Shown here piece after piece: positions 1 through 5,119 of a stretch of DNA of 5,119 nucleotides (position 1 is its first letter; every line of letters begins with the position of its first letter). Source of the stretch: Chromatiales bacterium (GTDB lineage: Bacteria > Pseudomonadota > Gammaproteobacteria > UBA6429 > Thiohalophilaceae); the NCBI GenBank assembly GCA_027070385.1, contig JALXDW010000309.1, forward strand, positions 1-5,119. The letters run 5' to 3'. The notes under the pieces were generated by a model. It saw nothing but the letters and a program-made list of their open reading frames with translations, made no database searches and had not been told where the DNA came from. Position numbers and translations under genes: made by a program.

Positions 1-313
1 GGTTGTCGAGTTTATTTGCTTGCTGCTGGAGGGTTTGTTGCAGTTGTTTTTCCAGCTGTTGATGGATACGGGCTTGTTGTCGAGATATTTGTTCCAGTTG
101 CTGTTGTTGATGATTGATGCGAGCTTGCTGTTGTTGCAGCATTTGCCACCCTGCCAGGCTGATAAACCCAACGAGTAAAATGAGCACTGTGATTACAGTG
201 AAGAGTAACAGGCGATTGGAATCTAAAAAAGCACGAGGTTTTTTTTCCGGTTTTTTGGCTTTGTGGGAGGGATTGACTTTTTTAGCGTCTTTAGTGGTGT
301 CTTGTTTGCTCAA
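1..313 (-). CDS. hemX: HemX-like uroporphyrinogen III methyltransferase-related membrane protein (partial, N-terminal part)
   Basis: About 104 N-terminal residues are visible; the gene continues past the left edge. The product starts with a Lys/Pro-rich cytoplasmic segment (residues 2-34). One strongly hydrophobic helix follows (about 35-55). Next comes a very Gln-rich, probably coiled-coil stretch (57-104). This is the standard N-terminal architecture of HemX, an inner-membrane protein encoded after hemD in gammaproteobacteria. HemX is annotated as a uroporphyrinogen III methyltransferase relative, but its biochemical role is poorly established. The start is taken as TTG at 313-311: no ATG or GTG occurs between the hemD stop and the transmembrane segment, and AGGA lies 9 nt upstream. 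The hemD stop is only 6 nt upstream and in the same frame, so translation is probably coupled. Identity rests on architecture and position after hemCD; the C-terminal domain is not visible. Confidence 0.85.
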   Translation of the reverse strand, partial: MSKQDTTKDAKKVNPSHKAKKPEKKPRAFLDSNRLLLFTVITVLILLVGFISLAGWQMLQQQQARINHQQQQLEQISRQQARIHQQLEKQLQQTLQQQANKLDN

Positions 314-319
314 CAGTGG

Positions 320-1132
320 TTATCCTGGTATCTGGTGTGATTCTCTTATAATAGCATCAACAATGGCCTTATCACTGACATTGTCTGTAATAATTGCGGT
401 TTGTGTAAAGCCATAGTGTTGCAATTTTGGTTCAATGCGCTGATTAACGATAACAATTTTACAATCAAGTATAGCGGCACGCAGTTGTTCAGCTGCAGTT
501 TTTTCTGAAATAACGGTAACTAAATTCTCCAGCCCCTCAGCACTTGTAATGCAAATCGTATCAATGGGATTAACTTGCCAGGATTTTTCCAGTTGTTGTA
601 AATCAATATCCGGACAGTTGCGTTGATAGACTTCCACGTATTCAACATTTGCACCGCGTTCACGCAGAGTGTTGGCCAGTAAATTACGGCCACCGATTCC
701 GCGAAATAGACTGATGTTTTTACCGGCAACATTTTGCAGTAATGGGTGAGCCAGCAAACCTTCACTGTTGTAAGATGTTTGTGGCATGATTTCAACCGCT
801 CGGCCGGCTCGCTTTTCCAGCAGCTTGGCACTGCCTAATCCCACCGTGGCCAGTTGCAGTTTTGCGGGCAGACGGGTGTATTGCTGAATAAGATCTATAC
901 CGTGTGTGACTGCATTTTGGCTGATAAAAATAGCAATATCGGTGTGCTCGAGTTTTTGAACCTGCGCAATGGCGGTTTCGGGGTTCTCTATCGCCTGAAT
1001 AGCAATTAAAGGTTGGCAATACACTTGTGCTCCGGCTTGCTCTAACAACTGAATGAGTGTGCTGGCCTGATGCGCCGGACGGGTCACCATAATATGTCTG
1101 TTTGCCAGTGGTCGTGACGGCAATGGTTTCAT
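320..1132 (-). CDS. hemD: Uroporphyrinogen-III synthase
   Basis: Cytoplasmic enzyme that closes hydroxymethylbilane with inversion of ring D to give uroporphyrinogen III, the branch point to haem, sirohaem and B12. The 270-residue product is slightly longer than E. coli HemD (about 246). Family hallmarks are visible in order: MVTRPAHQA (15-23), the IFISQNAV segment (68-75), ATVGLGSAK (95-103), the RGIGGRNLLANTLRERGA stretch (144-161) followed by VEVYQR, and ITSAEGLENL (195-204). Sequence conservation in this family is low, so these motifs plus the position after hemC carry the assignment. The ATG at 1132 lies 9 nt after the hemC stop and has only a weak Shine-Dalgarno. An internal ATG at codon 15 would give a start closer to that of other HemD proteins and cannot be excluded. 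The gene ends two codons before hemX, in the same frame. Confidence 0.95.
   Translation of the reverse strand: MKPLPSRPLANRHIMVTRPAHQASTLIQLLEQAGAQVYCQPLIAIQAIENPETAIAQVQKLEHTDIAIFISQNAVTHGIDLIQQYTRLPAKLQLATVGLGSAKLLEKRAGRAVEIMPQTSYNSEGLLAHPLLQNVAGKNISLFRGIGGRNLLANTLRERGANVEYVEVYQRNCPDIDLQQLEKSWQVNPIDTICITSAEGLENLVTVISEKTAAEQLRAAILDCKIVIVNQRIEPKLQHYGFTQTAIITDNVSDKAIVDAIIRESHQIPG
323..326 (-). promoter_or_regulatory. Ribosome binding site for hemX supporting a TTG start
   Basis: On the minus strand AGGA sits 9 nt before the TTG at 313-311. It lies inside the final codons of hemD, overlapping the last Gly codon. It is the only Shine-Dalgarno-like sequence near the hemD/hemX junction and is the main reason for preferring a TTG start. 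Confidence 0.5.
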
Positions 1133-1141
1133 GGCTTGATA

Positions 1142-2074
1142 TTAGTTGGTGCTATCATAAAGGCGTTGTAATATTTCACCGGCACCCCGTGAGAGCAAAT
1201 CTTCAGCCAGCACAATCCCCAATTCTTCAGCATCTTCGGGTTTCCCGGCAATATCTGCACGGATAATAGTGGAGCCATCTGTTTCACCGACCAGGCCACG
1301 CATAAATAAGGTATCTTTGTTGAGTTCGGCAAAACCGGCGATGGGTACCTGGCAACCCCCATTTAAAGTGTAATTCATGGCGCGTTCAGCGGTAACACGG
1401 ATGGCGGTTTTATGATCATGCAGGGGTTTTAATAATTGATGGACGCGCTCATCATCTTCGCGGCATTCAATTCCCACCGCTCCCTGGCCAATAGCGGGTA
1501 AACTAATATGAGGTTCGATGTATTCACTGATTCGCGCTGCCATTTCGAGCCGAATAAGACCTGCACTGGCGAGAATAATAGCCGCATACTCACCGTCATC
1601 GAGTTTGCGTAAGCGGGTGTTGACATTCCCTCGTAAGTCTTTGATTTTTAAGTCAGGGCGCATGGCACTGAGCTGGCATTGGCGGCGTAAACTGGAGGTG
1701 CCAACGATGGCCCCTTGCGGGAGTTCAGCGAGTGTTTTGTAGCTATTCGAAACAAAGGCATCACGAGGATCTTCGCGTGGGCAAATGGTGGCCAGATGAA
1801 GCCCTTCGGGGAGTTCAACCGGTACGTCTTTCATGGAATGTACCGCAATATCAGCACTGCCGTCTAAAAGAGCAGTCTCTAACTCTTTGACAAATAAGCC
1901 TTTTCCACCTACTTTGGCCAAAGGTGTGTCGAGAATTTTGTCGCCCTGGGTACTCATGGTGACCAGTTCAACGCTTAAATCTGCATGGTGTTTTTGTAGC
2001 TGTGCAGACACATAGTCCGCTTGCCAGAGTGCCAGTTGGCTTTTGCGAGTGGCGATGCGTATAATATTGCTCAT
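1142..2074 (-). CDS. hemC: Hydroxymethylbilane synthase (porphobilinogen deaminase)
   Basis: Cytoplasmic enzyme that joins four porphobilinogen molecules head to tail into 1-hydroxymethylbilane, using a covalently held dipyrromethane cofactor. At 310 residues it matches the family length (E. coli 313). Visible motifs: [18 protein letters not shown] (5-22), KGLFVKELE (58-66), AVHSMKDVP (77-85) containing the catalytic Asp83, [10 protein letters not shown] (100-109), [11 protein letters not shown] (125-135) with the substrate-binding arginines, RGNVNTRL (148-155), and [14 protein letters not shown] (237-250). Cys241 in the last motif is the predicted cofactor attachment site, equivalent to Cys242 of E. 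coli. All key residues are intact, so the enzyme should be functional. The ATG at 2074 opens the conserved N-terminus directly; its Shine-Dalgarno is poor. It is the first gene of the leftward hemC-hemD-hemX operon and is transcribed divergently from the thioredoxin-like gene. Confidence 0.98.
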   Translation of the reverse strand: MSNIIRIATRKSQLALWQADYVSAQLQKHHADLSVELVTMSTQGDKILDTPLAKVGGKGLFVKELETALLDGSADIAVHSMKDVPVELPEGLHLATICPREDPRDAFVSNSYKTLAELPQGAIVGTSSLRRQCQLSAMRPDLKIKDLRGNVNTRLRKLDDGEYAAIILASAGLIRLEMAARISEYIEPHISLPAIGQGAVGIECREDDERVHQLLKPLHDHKTAIRVTAERAMNYTLNGGCQVPIAGFAELNKDTLFMRGLVGETDGSTIIRADIAGKPEDAEELGIVLAEDLLSRGAGEILQRLYDSTN

Positions 2075-2206
2075 TAAGTCGTCTTTTTTAGTTAAAGGTT
2101 TAATGGAACGGAATCGGGTTTTTGTATACTAAAATACTGTGCCTGTATTGTATGGATTCAGCACAATAATTGCGACTGTATTAAATAAAAAAGACAGGAT
2201 TCGGCT
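2075..2206. promoter_or_regulatory. Divergent intergenic region between hemC and the thioredoxin-like gene
   Basis: This AT-rich spacer must hold the start signals for both directions. Rightward, TATACT at 2125-2130 is a good -10 candidate, but no convincing -35 lies 16-18 nt upstream. Leftward, TACAAT (minus strand, complement of 2147-2152) is the best -10 candidate, with only a weak -35 partner. GTATAC (2124-2129) is a small palindrome. I see no clear operator or riboswitch. The promoter assignments are inference only. Confidence 0.4.
2196..2199 (+). promoter_or_regulatory. Ribosome binding site deciding the GTG start of the thioredoxin-like gene
   Basis: AGGA lies 7 nt upstream of GTG at 2207. 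No ATG is available nearby in frame, and this start gives a complete signal peptide, so the GTG is the likely start. Confidence 0.6.
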
Positions 2207-2716
2207 GTGTTAAATCAAAAATTAAAATCATTGTTGGCGATGATCTTTCTGTTTGCCTCATGGGCAAATACAACACCGGCCGATGTTATCCAAAAACCGG
2301 TTCAGGTTAAAATCAGTACCGATCTCTATCAGGATGCACAGCTAGCAAAACAAAAAGCGGTGCCTATTGTGGTCATGTTTTCTCAGGATGGTTGTGCTTA
2401 TTGCGGTATTGTCCGTGAACAGTTTTTAAAGCCGATGCTGCGAAGTGGCGATTATGACAATAAGGCACTTATCCGAGAAGTGAAAATAGACAGTTTTGAG
2501 GATGTTCGAAATTTTGATGGCAAACGTATTCCCAGTGATCAGTTATCTACAATTTATCGTGCCTACCTGACACCGACTGTGGTTATTTTTGATTCGAAAG
2601 GGCGAACACATCATCGTTTACTGGGTATTAGCAACGAATATTATTATGGTGGTGAACTCGATGACGCGATTGATCGCGCTTATAGTTATATTAACCGTGT
2701 AGCGGCCAAGAACTAA
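2207..2716 (+). CDS. Secreted thioredoxin-fold protein with CAYC active site
   Basis: A 169-residue protein, probably periplasmic, acting as a thiol-disulfide reductase or isomerase; its substrate is unknown. Residues 1-20 form a Sec signal peptide with basic residues (Lys5, Lys7), a hydrophobic core (9-20) and plausible cleavage after Ala20 or Ala25. No lipobox cysteine is present. The mature part has a beta strand IVVMFSQ (54-60), then the redox motif Cys63-Ala-Tyr-Cys66. The cis-proline loop YLTPTVVIFDSKG has Pro123. The spacing from CxxC to cis-Pro (57 residues) exceeds that of classical thioredoxin (about 41), implying an insertion around residues 79-110. This resembles SoxW-like and thioredoxin_2-type periplasmic proteins, but I cannot name a specific orthologue. 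It is divergent from hemC, and its stop codon overlaps that of convergent rlmG. The tail after residue 150 is a probable helix. The thioredoxin fold is secure; the partner and pathway are not. Confidence 0.9.
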   Translation: MLNQKLKSLLAMIFLFASWANTTPADVIQKPVQVKISTDLYQDAQLAKQKAVPIVVMFSQDGCAYCGIVREQFLKPMLRSGDYDNKALIREVKIDSFEDVRNFDGKRIPSDQLSTIYRAYLTPTVVIFDSKGRTHHRLLGISNEYYYGGELDDAIDRAYSYINRVAAKN

Positions 2717-3864
2717 TCATTGTTTTCAGCTTTACGGCTAAACATAACGCTGAATTTTTTATTACTACTAACCACTTTATAGCCTCCAAATATTTTCTTC
2801 ATTTTGCTGTGGTAGGCAAGGTGATGATTCCCTACTATCCAGAGTTCTCCTTCCGGTTTTAAAACAGCAAAGGCTTGACGAAACATTTGCCAGGCGATGT
2901 GATCGCCGACCACATGATTTTGATGAAAGGGTGGGTTGCACAAAACAAGATCCGCACTTTGTTTTTCAATATTTTCAAGACAGTCGGTAACCAGAAATTG
3001 GGCTGCTCGTGTTGAGCCAAAGGCATTTTCAAAATTGGTTTTAGCCGAGTCCACCGCCATATAGGATTCATCTGTAAAGATAAGCGTTGCTTGCGGGTTT
3101 TGTTGCGCAGCAACCAGACCTAAAATGCCATTACCACAACCCAAATCAATGATATTTTTATAGGGCTTAGGGGGTGGCATATTCTCCAAAAGAAAACGTG
3201 TCCCTATATCGAGTTTTTCACGGGAGAAGACATTGGCATTATTGGATATGGCAAAGGTTTTGTTATTGATTTCCAGTTCAAATTGTTTGGGGTAAGGCGA
3301 GGGCTTAACCGTATTTTGGGTAAAGCTAGAAAAGATTAGGCGGGCTTTTTTAGTTGCTCGCGAAGTGTGTGTCTGCCCGATAATTTTCTCAAACAGTTTA
3401 AGTGTGGATGAATGAATGTTTTTTGCCATTGCTGCAGCAATAATCGCTGTTTGTGGTGAAATATGGGGTTGCAGTTTGTAGAGAATATCTTCCAGCCAGG
3501 CATGACTTTTGGGGACTTTTATCAGCACATAATCATAAATCCCTGTCAGAGATTGAGTGCTGTTGAGTCTATGGCATTGATCGATATCGATGTTATTTAG
3601 CTGTGCATTCTTTATCAGCCCTTGTTCTGCCAGGCAGGAATCGAGTTGGATATCAGGTTTAAAAGGGTGCAAAGCAATGGATAGAGCACCAAAACCATCA
3701 TTTATAATAAGAATACGGGAGCGCTCATTTAATGGATATTCAAGTTCATGCAGATATTGCAATAAATATTCATCGGCTGCATCCCATGCACGTAAGGTTT
3801 GTTTTTTATCTTGCGGGTAACGTTGTAGCTGGAAATTGCCATAGGCTGATTTAAGTCTGTTCAT
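2713..3864 (-). CDS. rlmG: 23S rRNA (guanine-N2)-methyltransferase RlmG
   Basis: Predicted S-adenosylmethionine-dependent enzyme that methylates N2 of G1835 (E. coli numbering) in 23S rRNA. From the ATG at 3864 it has 383 residues, close to E. coli RlmG (378). The N-terminal, catalytically silent RsmC/RlmG-type domain shows AWDAADEYLLQYL, the NDGFGALSIAL segment and VLIKVPKSHAWLE. The linker contains NANVFSREKLDIGTRF. The C-terminal Rossmann domain has SAM motif I DLGCGNG (about 240-246), acidic motif II FTDES, and catalytic motif IV NPPF (310-313) within LCNPPFHQNH. The end, KMKKIFGGYKVVSSNKKFSV, also matches RlmG. The frame stays open upstream to a TTG at 3930, but RlmG homology starts near ATG 3864 (MNRLKSAYGNFQLQRYP), so that start was chosen although it has no Shine-Dalgarno. 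It lies 40 nt downstream of the membrane-protein gene, suggesting cotranscription. Its stop overlaps the convergent thioredoxin-like stop. Confidence 0.95.
   Translation of the reverse strand: MNRLKSAYGNFQLQRYPQDKKQTLRAWDAADEYLLQYLHELEYPLNERSRILIINDGFGALSIALHPFKPDIQLDSCLAEQGLIKNAQLNNIDIDQCHRLNSTQSLTGIYDYVLIKVPKSHAWLEDILYKLQPHISPQTAIIAAAMAKNIHSSTLKLFEKIIGQTHTSRATKKARLIFSSFTQNTVKPSPYPKQFELEINNKTFAISNNANVFSREKLDIGTRFLLENMPPPKPYKNIIDLGCGNGILGLVAAQQNPQATLIFTDESYMAVDSAKTNFENAFGSTRAAQFLVTDCLENIEKQSADLVLCNPPFHQNHVVGDHIAWQMFRQAFAVLKPEGELWIVGNHHLAYHSKMKKIFGGYKVVSSNKKFSVMFSRKAENND
2725..2760 (+). terminator. Possible rho-independent terminator for the thioredoxin-like gene
   Basis: TTCAGC (2725-2730) can pair with GCTGAA (2749-2754), immediately followed by six T residues (2755-2760). 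The stem is only 6 bp and the loop is long (18 nt), so it would be weak. It starts 8 nt after the thioredoxin-like stop and lies entirely inside the 3' coding end of rlmG. On the opposite strand no T-tract follows the stem, so it would act rightward only. Confidence 0.35.
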
Positions 3865-3904
3865 GCAGGCATGGTAGCAAATCAGGCGCAGTGAGTCTGA
3901 ATAT

Positions 3905-4477
3905 TTAAATGATTTTTCTTCGATAGCCAATCAAGGTGATAAACAGCAAACAGGCCAGCGCAGTCATTGCCGGAAATAAAACAGTTGTGGCGGAGTAATG
4001 TTGCAGTGCAGCAATAGCCAGCCCATTGCGTATCATCATCAATATATAAAACATTAAATTTTCTTCAAAAGGAGCCGGCCAGGCTTTACGGAGAGTGGGG
4101 CCGAATCCGGACAAGTCCACTGTGGTTAATATCAGCACTGCCCAGAAGGGATTGGCAGTGAAATACCAGAAAGGCAAGGCACTTATGGCGATAAGCATAA
4201 AAGCCCAGTCGACAAAGGTGATGCTATTATCCGATTTTTTAAGGTAAGCCAGCCAGGCGACATAAAGGGTAATCAGACCAGAGACACCAATGGGCCAGGC
4301 ACCGGCTCCTCCTTTGTCACTCAGTTGTGCGAGAAAAACCACGAAAGTGGTGGCACCCCAAATCAGCCATGAAAAAACATGTGGCCGGGTTTTATGTTGT
4401 TTGATAGAACGTATATAGGGAATAAACGCGACAAACGTAATAATAATGGCAAGGATACTGAGGAGTTCTTTTAACAT
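3905..4477 (-). CDS. Uncharacterised seven-helix membrane protein, SWEET/PQ-loop-like
   Basis: A 190-residue inner-membrane protein of unknown function. Seven hydrophobic helices can be drawn at about 4-21, 34-52, 60-80, 88-106, 109-127, 139-159 and 164-184, with positive loops at 22-32 and 128-133. The layout reads as two three-helix units joined by helix 4. In each unit a proline ends the first helix (Pro20 in AFIPYIRSIKQHK, Pro127 in GFGPTLRKAW) and is followed by a basic loop. This resembles the PQ-loop/SWEET transporter fold, though the canonical Pro-Gln pair is absent. Similar proteins (PHxFSWLxWG in the first half) recur in bacteria as hypothetical proteins. A transport role is inference. 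The ATG at 4477 is the only in-frame start before an upstream stop at 4490-4492. It has no Shine-Dalgarno, but overlaps the stop of a six-codon minicistron. rlmG follows 40 nt downstream. Confidence 0.85.
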   Translation of the reverse strand: MLKELLSILAIIITFVAFIPYIRSIKQHKTRPHVFSWLIWGATTFVVFLAQLSDKGGAGAWPIGVSGLITLYVAWLAYLKKSDNSITFVDWAFMLIAISALPFWYFTANPFWAVLILTTVDLSGFGPTLRKAWPAPFEENLMFYILMMIRNGLAIAALQHYSATTVLFPAMTALACLLFITLIGYRRKII

Positions 4478-4497
4478 TATAAGATTTGATTATTCAT
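4477..4497 (-). promoter_or_regulatory. Possible leader minicistron (MNNQIL) coupled to the membrane-protein start
   Basis: On the minus strand an ATG at 4497-4495 opens six codons ending in TAA (4479-4477). That TAA shares its final A with the membrane-protein ATG (TAATG). A Shine-Dalgarno-like AGGT (4506-4503) precedes the minicistron ATG by about 6 nt, whereas the main ATG has none. Termination-reinitiation would explain how the main gene is translated. It may be a chance ORF in AT-rich DNA. Confidence 0.3.
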
Positions 4498-4499
4498 TA

Positions 4500-4529
4500 T
4501 TGACCTGATTTTATTAATGTTATTGTAAT
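4500..4529 (+). promoter_or_regulatory. Sigma70-like promoter for the chemoreceptor-tip-like gene
   Basis: A -35 box TTGACC (4500-4505) and a -10 box TGTAAT (4524-4529) are separated by 18 nt. Each matches five of six consensus positions. The predicted transcription start is near 4536, giving a leader of about 38 nt before the ATG at 4574. A weaker leftward -10 candidate (TACAAT, complement of 4522-4527) overlaps it and might serve the divergent membrane-protein gene. Confidence 0.5.
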
Positions 4530-4560
4530 ATTGGCCGATAGAAAAGGATAAGAATATAAA

Positions 4561-4581
4561 ATGGAATGTTTATATGGATGA
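4561..4581 (+). promoter_or_regulatory. Possible leader minicistron (MECLYG) overlapping the start of the right-edge gene
   Basis: ATG at 4561 opens six codons ending in TGA at 4579-4581, so the short frame runs across the main start codon at 4574. The best Shine-Dalgarno, AAGGA (4544-4548), lies 12 nt from this ATG but 25 nt from the main ATG. The main start has only GGA at 4563-4565. Translational coupling is possible but unproven. Confidence 0.2.
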
Positions 4582-5119
4582 GCAAACCGCACAGGTTGAA
4601 AATAAACTCGTTGCGCTGGCCAGTATTGCGGCAGAATTACAGTCAGTGATGAATGTCGCCTGGAGTGTCTCGCTGGCGGGTAAAAATGCCAAAGTCATTT
4701 CTGCCCAGGCCGGTGTGAAGGGGTTGGGGTTTCAGCCTATTACCGAATCCATTGATGATATTTCAAAACAGGCCATTACCGGTGTGGATGAAATCAGTGT
4801 TGAAGCACTGCGCTTGTCTAAAATCGCTGTTCATGAACAGCGCAGTATAGATGCTTACCGGCGTTTCAACTCGGTGCTTGAAAATCAGGCAGATGCAAAG
4901 TACATAAAGTCCATGTTAAAGGCAATGGCGAGAGTTGAAGATAGCATGCATTCCTCTATGCAGGAATTTAAGCACAGCATGAATCAACTTTTTCTGTTAT
5001 TTGAAACCATGGATCAGTGCATGTTAGCGGCACGTTCCATTGCCTCTGTTGCCCGTATCGTGACTTCAAGTGGCCAGGAGTACAGAGATAAATTAAAAGT
5101 GGTTGCTGATGATTTGGAT
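4574..5119 (+). CDS. Soluble protein with a chemoreceptor (MCP) signalling-tip-like segment (partial, C-terminus missing)
   Basis: 182 residues are visible before the right edge, with no stop. There is no signal peptide, transmembrane helix or sensor domain before the segment of interest. The protein is mainly helical and rich in Ala, Ser, Met and Gln. Residues 38-53 (NAKVISAQAGVKGLGF) align without gaps to the hairpin tip of methyl-accepting chemotaxis proteins (NAAxEAARAGExGxGF). The conserved Asn, Ala, Ala-Gly, Gly and Gly-Phe are kept. The descending helix (56-66, ITESIDDISKQ) takes the place of VADEVRxLA. Residues 70-182 look like further amphipathic helices I do not recognise. ATG 4574 is the only start in frame after the stop at 4526-4528. 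It is transcribed divergently from the membrane-protein gene and has its own good promoter. A role in chemosensory-array signalling is inference from this one motif. Confidence 0.75.
   Translation, partial: MDEQTAQVENKLVALASIAAELQSVMNVAWSVSLAGKNAKVISAQAGVKGLGFQPITESIDDISKQAITGVDEISVEALRLSKIAVHEQRSIDAYRRFNSVLENQADAKYIKSMLKAMARVEDSMHSSMQEFKHSMNQLFLLFETMDQCMLAARSIASVARIVTSSGQEYRDKLKVVADDLD

Noticed and set aside
114..416. Open frame of about 100 codons on the plus strand across the hemX/hemD junction
   Set aside because: It lies antisense to recognised hemX and hemD coding sequence, resembles no family I know and has no clear ribosome binding site.
1518..2015. Plus-strand open frames inside hemC (1518-1742 and 1833-2015)
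   Set aside because: They are antisense to highly conserved hemC motifs and their products look like random translations rich in Ser, Arg and Leu.
2124..2140. Inverted repeat GTAT-6 nt-ATAC as a regulator operator upstream of the thioredoxin-like gene
   Set aside because: The arms are only 4 bp in AT-rich DNA, and I cannot tie it to any known regulator.
2207..2290. Thioredoxin-like protein as a lipoprotein
   Set aside because: There is no cysteine near the end of the signal peptide; the first cysteine is Cys63 of the redox motif.
3590..3820. Plus-strand open frame inside rlmG
   Set aside because: It is antisense to the well-matched N-terminal domain of RlmG, with no supporting start signals or recognisable product.
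3865..3930. TTG at 3930 as the annotated start of rlmG
   Set aside because: It would add 22 residues not seen in E. coli RlmG, has no Shine-Dalgarno and overlaps the upstream gene; the ATG at 3864 matches the family N-terminus.
1..5119. A defence, mobile or CRISPR-type system
   Set aside because: I saw no transposase, integrase, nuclease, repeat array, tRNA or terminal repeats. Gene content is chromosomal housekeeping apart from the two uncharacterised proteins described.

Overview
The window looks like chromosomal DNA from a gammaproteobacterium of moderate G+C content. Two things point there: a recognisable hemC-hemD-hemX tetrapyrrole cluster, and an RlmG-type 23S rRNA methyltransferase with extensive sequence identity to the enterobacterial protein. 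The genus cannot be fixed from this sequence. I saw no insertion sequence, CRISPR array, tRNA or rRNA.

Layout. Positions 1-2074 hold a tightly packed leftward operon read hemC (2074-1142), hemD (1132-320), hemX (313 to beyond the left edge). HemC makes hydroxymethylbilane, HemD cyclises it to uroporphyrinogen III, and HemX is the usual membrane-anchored companion. A 132-bp divergent spacer (2075-2206) separates hemC from a rightward gene for a secreted thioredoxin-fold protein (2207-2716). This gene converges on rlmG (3864-2713) and the two stop codons overlap. Upstream of rlmG, on the same strand, is a seven-helix membrane protein (4477-3905) with a SWEET/PQ-loop-like 3+1+3 architecture. It is probably cotranscribed with rlmG.

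A second divergent spacer (4478-4573) carries a good sigma70-like promoter for a rightward gene that runs off the right edge (from 4574). Its product contains a stretch aligning residue for residue with the signalling tip of methyl-accepting chemotaxis proteins. It lacks an N-terminal sensor or membrane region and has lost several otherwise conserved charged tip residues. This is the least ordinary gene in the window.

Smaller curiosities are the short minicistrons overlapping the start codons of both genes flanking the second spacer, and the fact that hemD and hemX share a reading frame separated by one stop codon. Most of the window is ordinary housekeeping DNA. The membrane protein and the chemoreceptor-tip-like protein are the parts that deserve a second look.
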